Below, one piece after another: positions 1-15,200 of a stretch of 64,000 nucleotides of DNA. Below the pieces are notes generated by a model. That model made no database searches. It was not told the origin of the DNA and saw only the letters and a program-made list of their open reading frames with translations. Within the stretch, counting starts at the first letter, position 1. The number at the start of each line of letters is the position of its first letter. Location of the stretch: positions 18,052,804-18,116,803 of the forward strand of contig OX235277.1 in NCBI GenBank assembly GCA_944472155.2, read 5' to 3'. The position numbers and the translations under genes are program-made. This stretch comes from Trichobilharzia szidati. Lineage: Eukaryota; Platyhelminthes; Trematoda; Strigeidida; Schistosomatidae.

Positions 1-281
1 AGTCCTTTATTCGTTTTAGAGTTTAACTGGATAATTTCACATAGTTATTATATCCCATATCCCGACCACTTCAGAAATCTCATATTCACCCACACTTCAA
101 ATCTGGTCCTAATCAATGTCTAAACACCCATGATAGTAGTTGATTTTATCCGAAAAACAACTTTCAACAATTTCCTCGAGAAATTCTTATATCTCTTGTA
201 TGTTTTATGTCAGTATAATCGACGATCTCCACTAAATGAAGAAAATACCTCAAATTTATCTGGTGCCAATAGGTAACTTAC

Positions 282-290
282 AAAGGAAAT
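282..290 (-). CDS. Candidate 9-nt micro-exon, leftmost seen
   Basis: The minus strand reads ATATGTTTTAATGCAG, ATTTCCTTT, GTAAGT. The gene seems to continue beyond the left edge because no terminal exon with a stop was found. Confidence 0.5.
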
Positions 291-3200
291 CTGCATTAAA
301 ACATATTTCGCATGTTTATTTATTCAATAAACGTAAAATGAAGTGCAAGTCAGTGATATTTCGCTTGTCAATAGAAGTGTTTCGTGAAAACTAAAAGTTT
401 AATATATGCATGAAACGTGGACACTGTAGCAGTATTCAACTCTATAGTAACTTATTTATTGAATATTTGAAACAGAATAATCGGTGTTTTTACTGGATGA
501 CGTTTTAAACAAGATTCAGTTGAATAACTAAACTTTCGTTTCACCGTGATACTGCATATTCACAAAGATTTTATTTTCCTGTGATGACTGAAAACATATC
601 AAAATATATTGTACTGAAAGTTCTCAAAAGACAAAATGCAAGTTTTTAAAAGAATATTCTTTCAGTATTTGTTGCCTTTATTGCCTCATGAACAAATTGA
701 CAAATATGAAATCAGTGTCCACGAAAATCAAGTGGGTAATTCAGCGAGGGATGGATAAATCACGACCTACTTGACATGAAAAATTTCGGTGTTAGTGTGA
801 TGTCGTGAACAATAAGGGAACAGAAAAGCTCGAAATAAAGCAGTAGGGCAACCATTTCATTGAACACTAATAGATGCGTCTTATTTCTTATCAGATTTCA
901 GCACAGGTGTATAAAAGTCAGTGTGGCAAATTACGTGACACAGTTAGCTCAATGAGTTGTTTTTAAGTGGCTGCAAATTGAAACTTGACCTTAATAAGCT
1001 TTTATGTAAGAATATATGGATAAAGGAATAGCAAAAGAAGTGTTCAAGGTGCCAATCCTGTTACCGCAACCACTTAAGAAACAGCTTGTATTACCCAGCG
1101 ACTGTCATCTGAACTTCAAAATGTTTTCCAGCTTTTATGAGAACAATCCGTGTTTTATATCAAACTGATCTCCAGGACACTTTGCGCTGAGTGGATGGCT
1201 TTTATTTCATTTTCCAAAGCACAATCATTTATTCAAACACAAATCATTTGCTAGACTGTTGTGTCTGATTCAAAATAAACTAAATAAAATGCCTGTTTTG
1301 CTAACAGTTGCAATGATTTATCAGCTGAGACTTTTAATACGTTCACTTTGGTTTTATATTACAGGGTATACTGACTGAGATGCTGTTGAGAGGAAAATGA
1401 TTAATGTCTTGTTATAAGGCATTCGCAAAATGACTTTCATGCAATCATATGTACGAAGCGCTTCACGCTTGCATTACGGATGACTTCATAAACCAAAGTA
1501 GCTGTTACGCAAACCAAACTTAAGTATTTTGTGGTTTACTTACATAACCGACCTACATGGTTGTTAAATGGAAAATACAAAAGTTCATTAAGTTTTATTT
1601 ATATAGTTCTTTTCCAGCCTAACTAATTTACCATCCACCTGAACACGTGAATATTCATAACTCTAGTTGCGTGCATGAAATTCATCGCAATTAATTTTTC
1701 GAAAGAATAAATTTCAGAATAAATGAAGTTATTGTTTCAACACACTATCGAGTGACTGAACATCTCTTCTGTTTCATAAATTCTTTTGGGCTTGTAATGA
1801 ATAAATTACAAAGACGCAGTGTTCTGAACGAATTCATAGAGAAATCAGGCTGAAACTCAGTTGGTCGCTTTGTTGCAAATATATTTCTGTCATTGTTGAA
1901 ATTTGGCTAAGGTCTTTAAGTTGCTGTTTGCGAAATAAACATAAAACTTGGGATAAGAACTTTTACCATTTTAAGTTATATATCATATTACTCACCGGCA
2001 TTCTCTTTTGTAATTTGAACAAAATGTATGATAAAAATTTCAAATAAATAATATTCCAGAAATCCTCACATAAGTCCGACTGCAATATGATATGGTGATA
2101 GTCGTGTAAGCCTTCTTGTAAAACGATTGTTGACTGACAGCTTTCATCCACGTCACAGTGCTCTACTTCACGTCCTACGGAAAATTCACTCTAACATTTG
2201 AGACAAGGTCATTGTGCGTTTGCAGTTCAAAATCAATAAAAATATCCCAGTATCCAGTGCAAAAATCATATTATAACTTCAGCCTTTCTTATACAGGTTT
2301 TGTGAGTTAATATTGATGAAAACTCAACGGATACCTCTGACTCATATTTTTAAATTTGTCAGTCCACCAATAAATTAGTCTAAATCTCATTTTACAGCAG
2401 AATATTAGAGAAAAAATGTTTTCCATTTATCAAACCATAAAGTGAATATCTCCGTTATATTTTCAAACCACAGATAAATTCGTTTCTCAAGCGTAACGTG
2501 ACTGTGCAAAACTGTGACATCATTTGAAACGATGGTACTCAGCACTTTGATATTCAATTTTGTAGAGGCATACACAATACGGAAACACCTTATCATTGTA
2601 TATTTGAGTTCTTTACAGTTGAAGTCATTCCTTACTCGCGTCTACAGACAGTAAATGATGGTTTCTGAGGGCAAAACATTCTTCTGCTTCACAGAGTATT
2701 AGTCACGTGAAAATTAATATTCAACTCATATTATCTTTTTCAATATATATTCCACAATGACAAAATAGTTCTCTACCCTATAGCTTGTTCCTATATATTG
2801 AATAACACTAAAGAAATGAATAAACAACTTACCCTTGATATCTTTTTGGTGAGTTTCAATTAAACAATTGCTATCAAGCAGCGTGAGAAGGTTAAATTCA
2901 GTTTATCTACTCAAAATGCTTCACGTCACATTCACAATTTGTACCTTTAAAATCAAGCTCATAGCTTCAGTGGTAGCAAAAGATTTGAAATACGTTTTCC
3001 TATGCTTCGCGTAACCCTTTATCGGTATAAACATCAAGGTATTAATTTAAATTCCATGTACAAACAAAACACACATTCATTTTTTCGTGAAGTTAATGAA
3101 ATTGCAAAGCAAAGAGTTATTACAGGTTGAGTCACCAGCGTACTTGAAATCCAGCGACTAATTGCTTTTGAAAACACTCCAAAGTAACTCTTTGTTTTGT

Positions 3201-6200
3201 AATTTCTTTAACTTATCTTTTAAACAACTCCCCATTTTTTTTGATTGACTTCCGGGAAAGATAATTTTTTCTTGACCTTATGGAAATACATCTTCAACTC
3301 TTCATTTGACTTCTCGCACAGCAAATTACACCGTCTCTTATCTAAATACGCAATTGTCACTAATTCTGTATTACTACCCTAACAACAGACGTGTCACTGT
3401 ATTTTCTAGAAAATTCCCTACTAGAATAAATATATATATGCGGATATTTACACTGTAGTGCTTGAGCTACTTTGCCATTCTGATGTTTTATGCCATCATG
3501 GCACTCATAAAATGCCTTCTGAAAGAAAAAACTATGTTGAATTTTATGCTAACTTTTCTTTATTAAACATTACAGGTGGTGTGCAGCTGGTGATAACATT
3601 CGCTTGTTAGTTTACACTTGTGCAACTTATTCCACGTCTACATAGTAAAATGAACGCATGACGTTTTCAGACCTAATGTATGTAAGTAAAGCATGGCAAA
3701 CATTCGAACATGTTCTTTTTATCTTTTTCTGCAAGACATATAGTTGCCTAAATCTGCGGAAATGAACGAATCTTAGGAGAAATTGGATGTAATTAGTATG
3801 TCAATTTAGGGAAGGAAATATTTTCTCACCTTTTGCTTTGCCTAAAGTAAGGAAATGAATTTTCAAATGAAAGAATAAGTATAAAGAAACCGTTTCGAAT
3901 AAATGAAGTGGTGGAAGTGAAGTCAACAAAATTCAATGAGATTATATTATTATTATTCCCTTGCGTTCCTGTTGGAACATAGGGTTTCAAAAACACATCT
4001 CAACTTTCTTCTATTTTCTACCCTCCTCTTCAGCTGGATATCTCTCATCCCCTCCAACTCACACGATCTCCTGCATGTCACCCTAGGACGACCTAAAGGT
4101 AGGCTCTCAACGGGTACCTGGAAGCTAACAGAAGAGAGAGGATGATGGGATGGGAAACAGAAGAAGAGGCTGATTTCAGTGTACACTGAACTGAATATAC
4201 AAGTGAAGAAGAGTGCTACAAAAGACAAATTGTCGACTGAAGCAGGACACATAGGATGCAGTTTAAAGAGACCTCAGGACAATAAATCAAGTAACCAGGT
4301 TTCTATCCGGGGAGAGATCAACCCAGGTGATGGAACCAATAAAATATTTTCAACACAAATTTCAAGTCGATCCTTCTATACGGGTCAGAAACTTGGCATA
4401 TAACGAAAAGGATGCAGAGTTTAATCAACAGCTTCTTTCCATTTTGAAGATCATATGGCCAGAAAGAATAATTGACAAGAAACTCTGGGAACAAACCAAC
4501 CAGGAGCCGATTGCTCAACAAATATGCAGGAGAAAATGGGATGGATCTGGCATACATTGGGGAAATCGTCTAATGGCATCGCACGCCAGTCCCGTTGAGT
4601 AGAATCCAAATAAGAAGCGTCACATGGGTCGTCCTAGGGTGATATGCAGGACATCGTGTGAGTTGGAGGGGATGAGAGATAAGGGCAATCGTGTATCCAA
4701 CTGAAGAGGAGGGTAGAAAATAGAAGAAAGTCGAGATGTGTTTTTGAAGCCCTATGTTCCACTCGAAAAGCAAAGGAATAATAATAAATAGATATCTGTT
4801 CATGGCTGAAAGTAGAAATAATAATGATTTCCTTGGCGGTTGCCTGTCCGATATGTATTACCAACCTTCACCACTTTTGATTCCATTTTTACATTTTCTT
4901 TCTTTTATTTCGATTATGTTTTAATGTGGCCAGGTTTGTGCTGTTTTATTCAGTATGTATGATAACATGGAAACTTTCAAATTATCTGATCAGGTGTAAT
5001 GAGTTTAGATGTACAAACCTGAAGGAACGATTCGTTTGAGAAAGTAACAAGTGACAATTATTTCGAAGCCATTGAAATGATGATTTCTTTCAATCGGTGT
5101 TAACAGTAATGAGCAGATTCGAAATAACTTAAAGAAACATTATAGAAATATTTATTACAACATCAAGCACGCTGAAAGATTAGACTTGCCAAGAGATTTT
5201 TTTATTTCTTCTAGACAAGGACAATAATGTTTATTTCGTTTATTTTTGATAAAAATTTTAAGATTTTCAGCCATTTCTTTTCAAATCATTTGTCTGCCTT
5301 TTTCTTTTTACATTTTATAACATTTGAGGTGTATTTTAATACACGTGTTAAAATTTGTCACTGTAGTAGCATGTTATTTGAAATATGAATTAAATCCTTA
5401 TATATTTGTGTAGTTACATTTATTATCACTAATCACAGAAAGTGTCACCCCGAAAATAAGATTGAATCTACGAGTCATATATCCAATAAACAAATGAATG
5501 AAAATGATTTCCTATACTTCAGAGCACACAATTTACGGATTACATTCACAGGAAGCATGCAGATGAAGCAATCTGATACCAAATTACCTATAATATGAGA
5601 ATGGATATCACAGACAATCGCATTTGAGCTTTACTTATCCGAATTCATGTCAAAAATATCATCGTAATCCTAGTGTTATCACGAAAAAAAGTTCTTGTAT
5701 TCTATGGATCTGAATAACATTCAGATACGTTTAAATCCAAACAGATTTCTTACACTAAACAAGGAAAAACAGATTCCACTTCTTCGATGGAGCTTGAATA
5801 TACAAAAGTGAGGAATCAAAGTTCAAGTATTTCATTTTGATAAATCACACTCACTCAAGTCACTCACATAACCGTTTTACCTCCAAAGAAGTTGTGTGTG
5901 TGACTTGATATGATTATGAGCAATAACGTTTGCTGGAAACGTCATCAGTTAATATCAATGTACAACACCCTGATTTATCAAAGTAAATATCTTATCCATA
6001 ATGAAGTTATACTCTAGCACAGTGCTGAAGTTTTATACCTTTTTCAAATATTTTGTATAAATATACACGAATAAATAACTGCTTCTCACCTTTCTCCTCT
6101 GGAATGAAAAAATAATTTAAGTCCCAGAGAATTCACTTTTCAAATGAAAACGTAAGAAAGGACACTCCAAACCAGTTTTGTTATGATAGAAAGGACCGTA

Positions 6201-9200
6201 ATCACGTCTTCGATTCGCGGCCTGAGAAGCCTTGGGCTGACAAAAGCCACCATCAATATATTGCACATACTTTCAGTTTGTTGAAATCTAGTAAAATCTG
6301 AAAGCTGCTTATCAACTGACATAAACCTGAGATTGGTTATGGCGGAGGTGCAATCACTATATCATCCGGTTACTGGGAGTGATTCGCGGAAAATGAATCC
6401 AGCTGGACATTGTATTGGTGAGGCACTAACAAGCAATTGATATATACTCATTTTTATCATGCTCAATAATAAAAATAGAGGATTTTCGATTCAAGTAATC
6501 GTTGTAGACAAAAACTTCTTTCAACAGATCACAATTATTTAATGTATGTAAGCGCTTAATAAGGTTGCACGAGGCGATAACTTCCCACTACAATACGCAT
6601 TGACTGCGTTTTCAAACTTTATAATTTTAGGGTCTATTAAAACTACAGAGGAAAGAGAAAATGTTTCTCATTCTTTCCTTTGTAACCACCTCCTTTTATC
6701 AGAGTCAAAAATTCAGGTATGGAAAATGCCTATCACCTCACGGTGTGCTACAATTCTTTGAAATAAACTTGATCCAAGAAAACCTAATATTTTGTCGAGT
6801 ACATTTCACTACGAGAATTAACTGGAAATATCTGAATCTAAATACCTTACTTCTGTGTCGTCATCAATAAGACTATGCAATCGTATAAGCTGATCCTGAT
6901 AACTGGAAGATTTTTTATTCTGAAGTGTCTTTAACAAACATCATGCCTAAACTACACTGCCTGCTTTCCACAGTGGATCCATATACTAGTTCTTACCAGG
7001 AGTAAGTGGTGCTGTAAACGTTAAAAAGATTGGAAGGCAATACCTAGTAGTAAGTGTCTGATAAAAGTTATTTTCATTTAATAATTGGTTTGTAACACTG
7101 AAAAGAAAACTGTATGCTATATGCATCATTAAACTCAGTTTGTATTCAGCTATAAATTAATTTTATTAGCTTTTGAAACAGAATCAGTTACATGTGCGGA
7201 AATTTCCCTTAGTGCATGGTGATCGTGAAGTGATACATTGACGAATACCTAGTTATTCATGTATCGTTGATGTTTAAAAGTTGACTCGTCTCCTAATTGT
7301 TGGTTTCTAATACATGTGATTATTAAAACATCTACAGTCAAATGAGCCTTTCGTCTATTGTTATGAATTAAGTGTCATATAAGAGATGAAGATTACATCT
7401 ACTCACAAAGTATGTTTGCCATCAGCCAACTTGATTATCTATTTATTGGTTGTATCAGATTAGGAATGTACATGCATTTCGTGGCTTTTTTTGTTAGTCC
7501 GCATTTGTGTTTTCTAGTCTCTATTAGCGAAATTTATACAACCATTTGTGGATTTTATGTTTTCTATTCAGCAGTAGTCCATTCAGTTGAGAACAATAAG
7601 TTCTTCTAAGATGCAGTCACCATGGTATACTAATACATTATGAATGAATACACTGAATTTATAGCATGCGAGTGTACTGGAAAATCACTGTCACTTAAGA
7701 CATTTGATTCATTTGGATTTTGAAGAATGAAGTATGGGCAACATGAAAGACCTGCATAATGAAGTACGAGGAAGCAAAGTAAATATGCATGAGATGTCAT
7801 GAAGCCCACTAGTATTTGGACTAGATCCTTATTTCATAAGCGTTTCTTATCTCGCATTTTGGAGGTCCTTAGACCTATGAACTGCTTTTCACTTTAACAT
7901 GTTTAGCAAAAAGACTTCAAAAATGGCTTTTTGTTTTGGATTTCCCAAGATTGTTCGACTTTGGTGCATTTTGTTGAAAAAGTTAACCATATAGCTAGTT
8001 CATTTACGAAAAAAGGAATATGAAATACGAGTTTTAATAACCACTCTTACGCCTTTTTGAACCTGTATGGGAAGTGAACAAGAATCCATTAGCAAGACAT
8101 AGTAAATATCTCACAAACACAGTAAACTCAGTATGGATGTAGTGCCTTGTGAAGAAAGTTATCGTATTTCTCGTCTGCACGTGCCTGAAATCGCAATGTT
8201 AGAATTTTGTCACTGTTTTGTGAAACATATTTCAAAAGTTTCCCTATTAATGTACACAAAGCATTTTATATCAGAAATCAGGATTTATTTCACTGTGTGT
8301 CCCAAATTCATTATCCTGGTTGCATGAAACAGAAAAGTATTGAAAATTGATGTATAAGTTCTAACTAATGAGTAGCAATATTATTTAAAGGTAACCCATT
8401 ATTCATTATCGGAAGAAAACAAGGTAATGAATTCATCAAGTTATCAAGGCTGGAACATACACGTGTGAAGTAAATTAAGAAATCAACTAGATTTTCAAAC
8501 CTGTTTAAACAATAACTTACATTTCCGCTGTAATTCCTCAACTATGCAAATAAATAGACGTTAACAATTACATTCAGTTAAGTATAACAAGATAACTACA
8601 TTCTGACTATTATGTGGTTTGAATCCTGCATTTATAAAAACTAAAGGTGGCGTGAACCTCAGCCGATAGTGATATTCATTTTCATATATTGTTACATTAA
8701 ATTTTGCATTATTCTCTTGATGTATTTGGGCTATATTAGTTGTATCGATAAAAAGGCTAAGTAAATGTTACGCGTTAATTGTACATCAACATCTTATTCA
8801 TACTTTGAATACCATGCATCAAGAATTACCAATAATTTCAATTAATACAGAAATCAAACTCCTTTTAGCCAAATGCATCAGTAGCGAGCACTCACTTTTT
8901 ACATAATTCTCCCCTTTTAATGATATTGTTCGATAGAAACAAAATTTCTGGTTGTTAGTATTTATAAATTGCACGCTATGAACTACACATGATGGACATT
9001 ATTTCTCAAACGACAGAAACACTTATCATAAAATTATTTAAGGATGTGCGATGGACCTAACTAATCGTCAAGAAGTTATTCACCATGTGGTTTGAATGGG
9101 AATTTTCGTAAGAAGTATTCTAAATAGAATGTCTTCCACTCTGGAAGCATTTGGTAATAAATTGTTTATAGTTGCAACAGGATGCTTTCAACTTTAAAAA

Positions 9201-12200
9201 TCCATCTAATCGAAAGGAAATCCAAAATATATTCTGCTGTGCGAAGCGAAATCGCTCAGTTTTGCACGCAGTATGATTACTGGTTACCCAGATACATGTG
9301 ATCAATAGAACTCAGTTTCAACATCGATATCTACCAACATTCAGCCATTAATCTCATGTGCGATTGTGTTTATGACAGATTACACCACAAATGAATAGGA
9401 ATATTCACTTATTTATAAGTAAGTATAACTTATAGTTGCTTGCAGTATTAACAACGGTAAGCTTGCAATCTTCAGTAGGTTGATTCCTTTGTGTTTCTAA
9501 TATCGTCGGCCTTCGAAAACTTAAACTTCGGTAACATTTAAAGAGGATTGTTCATTATTGCTTCACTTCACAAGATATCTTCGATACGTCGTATTGTTGT
9601 GACTAACATCGGAGAAATTAGAAAACACTTTACAAAGTGACTGTCGTTTACCGCAAGACGAATATTTCCCTATAAGTCAGAGGGCGTTTCAGATTTCTAA
9701 AATGGCTGATGAGTAAGTTAAGTAAACAGAAGTATAGGTGGTATTATATCGTTTGAGTTTTATAAGCATGACACATTAGTATTCCAGAAGATATCGTTGC
9801 CACCCCGAACTTACTGGCAAATAGAACTTTGATATTTGTTAATGCGTAACTGACATCGCATTCTTTTTCAATCAAACTGAGACAAATCTTATTTGCTTCT
9901 CCTACTTTAGAGATTCAGAACAAGATATCAAGTTGCTGTATAAATTTACGTGTGAAAATTACGTGGGCAGTATAAAGCGCTCAATTTGGCAATGTCATAA
10001 TACAAAAATACGCTATAGTATAGTATTGTATTTGATTTGTTGACTTACAGTCTTATTTCATATAAAAAAGGTTAGAAATATTGTAGGAATTCGAATCTCA
10101 TGAGATCTTCATTTTCATTAAATTACAATTGCGCTTCATTAAATTGGTGATTTAGTACTGAACAAAGCATGTTGGCGTGTTGCTTCACACTCTACGCAGT
10201 TATAAGGTTAAACATACTGTGCGGTTTAAAGTACTTTTAAAAATCTGTTTTAAATAGGAAAACAGGATCTAGGGATTTAATTCTTTCCATTAGTACAAAC
10301 ATTAAGTCACGGTTAGAATTATGATGTGTAATCATAGTAAACCTGATAAATTTGCATTCAAAGTAAAAATATCGAATGGAAATTCGGTCTGGTATATAAT
10401 TATTAGACTGTAAATCAAACGACAACGCCCTAAACGCAAAAGATCATTTGCAAATAAAAATAAACTGACAAAATGTACGTAATAGTGAATTTGTAATTCT
10501 TATAGAAACATTTCTCCCAAACGATAAGCCTCTATCAATTAAAGTGGATGCAATTAAAATTTTCAAATAAGTTAATATAAAATTAAATTTATTACAAATG
10601 TTACAAAAACTGGCAAAATAATTATTCTATTTTTGGTAACAACTGTTTCTACTTACTAACATCCGTTCCCTCTGAGTAGTTCAAAATCATAATAAAAGAA
10701 ACGACATAGAACATGTGAATGCAGAAACTACTAGAAAAGTGAAAGCAAAATCCATACTCCTAATTACTTTCTCTATCAGTCAACTAGTCACTCGACCACT
10801 CTGAAAAGATCCTCTTTCGCATATAGCACTACCCTGTGCATACATTGCATAATGCTTTGAGGACAAATAAATATAAGGATTTGCATCATATGAATCTTGA
10901 ATGTCCTAGGTTGTTAATGTTTCATTGAAGAGACAATACACCCATACATCGGGTAAGCTTTTTCAAATAAGTTTCACACCTATCATGCCTAACTACTACT
11001 ATTTCACATTGCTTTCAGGCGAGCCTGATAAATATAGCATGTTACATAAAGCACCAGTGAAACTTTCATTCGGAACATAAGAGACAGATTTTTTTCTCAA
11101 AGAGGGAAAATCTGCAAAAAGTGGAGTTCGAGGCTCAGCGTTACATAAAACTATTGCTGACATTTAATTCATTTGTATTTAAATAGACTCCCCATGAACC
11201 CCCACTGATTTAAATTAGGCTGGCGCCGATTAGGTGGGCTGAATAGGTGTTACTTGAGCAATCACTTATGTATATGTATATATATTTACGCACCACTTAT
11301 ATTAATTCATCCTTCTTGCGCAGAATCTGAATTTTTCACTGCAATGAAAACGTGTCTGAAAAATATGGTGCAGTGGTCAAACGAAAACAAGCCACGATGT
11401 TCCAAATGAATGTCTGCTTCCCCAGTTACAACAGTCTTAAAGTAATAAACAACGAAATAATATTTCCAAAGATAAGTTTGTAAAGTCAAAATAATAAAGA
11501 CGGAGTGCAAACGAGAAATAATCATACGAACATTAAAAAATAAAGTCTCAAGTAAGAAAATAGAACAGATTCACTAACTTATTTTTCCTTGTAGAAGTGG
11601 TAATACATGAAGCAATAAGCATTCAAAGAATGAACGATCAAGAACAATAATAAAAATACTTTATAAACCAGTTACCTGATTGTAGGAGAAAAGTCCATAT
11701 TTTGATAAATACGGATTATCTTTAATCTCAACGTCTATAGGCTACTATTCATAAACGTAAAGTGCACCGTGAAGAAAACCACCTAGAATTAGAATATATT
11801 TGAAAACGATTCCCTCCATTCAGGGTTACGGCTAATGTCAACCTCAGAAAGCAATTCGACGTAGCCCTTATTACTGTGTGATTATATTTATAGTTGTATT
11901 TCATATCCAAACTTGCTACCAACCATTTTCCAAATCATCTCTTGAACCACAACCATTAGCTGCCCAAATCTAACCATCTTACTACACAATTTTATAGTGT
12001 ATATTTTTCAAAGTACATTAACAGAACTCACCTGATCCAAACACTTTTGACAAACAACAGCGAAACAAAAATACTAAATTAGTAAGTTAGAAGATTACAG
12101 TTGAGCTGTTAAACACAATTGCTGAGTTAATAAAGGTCTGTATCTAATAGTGAAAGCGTCTACAAGAATGTCCAGCATTAACTGATGTTTGTCACCGAAA

Positions 12201-15200
12201 GCTGTCAGATGATAAGTTTTCTTGACATATTCCTGACTGTCCAGATATGACATTTCGTTTACACACTACATCGCAATACGTTTTTGGATAGCGAACTAAC
12301 TTCAAGAGGTTTCAAACAAAGCTGACTTCTTGGAGAGGAAAATTTGTTCTAGGAAATTTTCCTAAAGTAATTCTTAACGTCTTCTTCCAATTTGCACAAG
12401 GTTTTAAATACCAGCTGCAGAATTTTCGTATTTTCCCTACTACGTTTTCTTTGTTGCTTCACCTATGGGTGACCTCCATGATAATTTTGATTCTGTGCTT
12501 TACTGAGATACCTAAAATTTTTCATTGTGTCATTTACGCACTTCAATCGTAAATTACCTTGATACCAACATTTATGACGTCCATAGACGGATTTAGTATC
12601 AAATAAAATTTGCTACTATTTGTATGAGATTTTAACAGAATTCTAATGTGCAGATAAAACATGTTTTCAGATTTCCCATTATTACTTGAAATTAATGATT
12701 AATTTCGGTAGACATCCCATAACTAAGGGAATAAGTAGTCTGAGAATAATTATTCATCATAAATGACAACGCAAAGTAAACTTTGTAGAATGTGTGGATA
12801 TGAGTTTTCCAAGATTTACTGAAAAAGAGAACCTGAATTTTCTTAACCCTCATATAATGTGGAATCATCCTGATTTCTCAAACCAATATGAGGACACCAC
12901 CTATGTTCAATTCTTCTCTAAGGAGGGTAGGGAATAGTTAATGAAATAATTCACTGGTGTGTTTACAAGTAATTTTATTTGAAACATTTCATATAACTCG
13001 GAAGTCAATTAATCATTATCCATTTTATTGATAAGGATAATGAATCTAGAGACTAAGGCAGCAGAAATCATAGTCGAAGATCAAACGCGTTACTTTAATT
13101 CATCCTACAAATTTCTGCCCTGGTTTCTGCCATTTTTACCTATGGGAAATTGTAGAGATACGAACATTTTGGAATATTGAAAAAGTAGTTATGTTCATGT
13201 GTTTGATATGTGAAGTCTTTCGCAAAATACCAACGTTATTTATAATCGTTCACGTTCACACATTTTATTACAGCTCACTTTAAAACCACAGTATTTAGGC
13301 AAACTAATTTGTGAAAATTTTAAAATTACCGTAATTTCCTGGAAATTCATGATGAAAGTATGTTGAAGTGTTAATCGTTGAAATATACATTGTATGGAGA
13401 GACAAATATAAGATTTCAGTAATAAATTACAACTTTGAAAGCCTATATCTAACAATGAAGGCATTTGACTGACAAATGTCTTGAGAAATACACCTCGAAA
13501 TGTTTCAATGTGCTCAACGATACTATGGTGGATACGATTATTAAAATGACTTGTGCGTTCACATATAATGACACTTTCATAGTTCAGTCAGTTATCTGTT
13601 GATAAGGAAAGTTTTTCTAGCAGTAAATTTTATAATGAGAGAAAAATTCAAGTGAATGAATAAGCAACTAAAGATTGACTCCCTATCACTCTTAAATCGA
13701 TTGATGATATGAACTTATAATTAGGCCACCAAATGGAAATCAAATTGCTCATATTTCCTATCTTCTTCGCGTGAGCAAACTAATGTGTGTGTGCTTTACG
13801 ACCTGTCAGTATATGTTGAGCTGGAAATGATGACTTCAGGCATCTATTTTCAGCAATACACACACTTGTAACCACTTCAAAATATGTTCTGACGCCTAAT
13901 CCATAGCGATTTGTATCTCTTTGTGCATGCTTAGGCATATGTGTGCATAAATTTGTAAATGCACTGGGACTTAACATAACAGTTTTAATGCTATAATAGT
14001 TTAAGTGAGAAAATAAATTTTGTTTTCTCATCAACAGGAACTTCGCTGCAGAATAGATCCTATCGAAGTCTTTGTTAATTGACCAGACTTTGACAATCAC
14101 ACTTGAACGATAAGTGTGTGGAAGCATCGTTTCTGCAGACTGACCAAATTAGCAAAGCTGCTTTATCTGACACTTCTGTGTGGTTTCACAGAGTAGAGTT
14201 CCTGTCTAACAATACTTTATCAAAGTTTTCATTAGTGCTTTCAATGCACATCATCTGAACAATTAAAACTTTTTTTCAAGATTTCTTTATCTGCATTGCC
14301 AGTATACCATAACAGCATTTTCAAAATAATGTCAGATCTGACTATGTTCATTAATTTAAATATCAGCGGTCACACATACGAAAGGAGTCCTTATCTTTGC
14401 CTATTGGTACCACAGAGTAAATTCCTGAGTCATTCAAGTGTATCATCCTACTGACTTTCTAAATTTCTATAATTCGTTTGCGACTAGCACCTACCAGTGT
14501 CAACACACTGGTTGTTTTATTCAATACAGTGTAAAGATTTCGAATGAGATTTCAGGTAGATAAACCATGGGAATACCTGGAGAAAGCGTCAAATCTGTAC
14601 TTGAATGCATCTCACATTACACAGAATTCACTGTAGATCACATCAGTGGTGATGAATGGTATATTTCATGAATTTTAGTAAAGAATAATGATTTAAACTG
14701 CAGTATATAACACACACCAACAAAAATCACAAGCGACACTGTTTCATTCGAGATGTCTTATTTGACGGAATCATTTGCAAAGCACACTTATGTTTTATAC
14801 TCATTAAAGTAAACATAATGACTTAAACATGGATTTCACCTGAACGAAGACAGCTGAACATCATCTAAAGGTGTTGTCAGCGCATTGCGAATTACAACCG
14901 CTTCTCCTTTTGGCTACCAAATATTAGCCAATACAAATAAATACAATTTCATTTGAGGAACTTACCGTCTGTTGACATACATTTAAGAACAAGTGGAATC
15001 CACATATGAAAATGAAGTACATAATTCACTGGAGAATGTCACTTAATATTTAACATATGTGTGATAAAAATATATGTGATATGAAAACACATTTCGACTG
15101 AAAAATATTTAAATTTATTTATGATGACGTATATATTCACTAAATTTGCAAAGCTCACTACAGAGTGAAAAGTGATTTATGAAATGAAAGATGATAAGCT

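Noticed and set aside
6830..6860. Further AG-GTAAGG units (for example 2-nt spacing near 6838 and 13-nt near 10654) as micro-exons
   Set aside because: Their lengths are not multiples of three and would break the phase-1 pattern, so they were left out of the model.
13240..13464. Minus frame containing MNFQEITVILKF as a third MEG signal exon
   Set aside because: It resembles the MEG start only in MNF. It lacks the hydrophobic Leu/Ile/Cys core, a phase-1 GTAAG donor and the TATA box at 40 bases.
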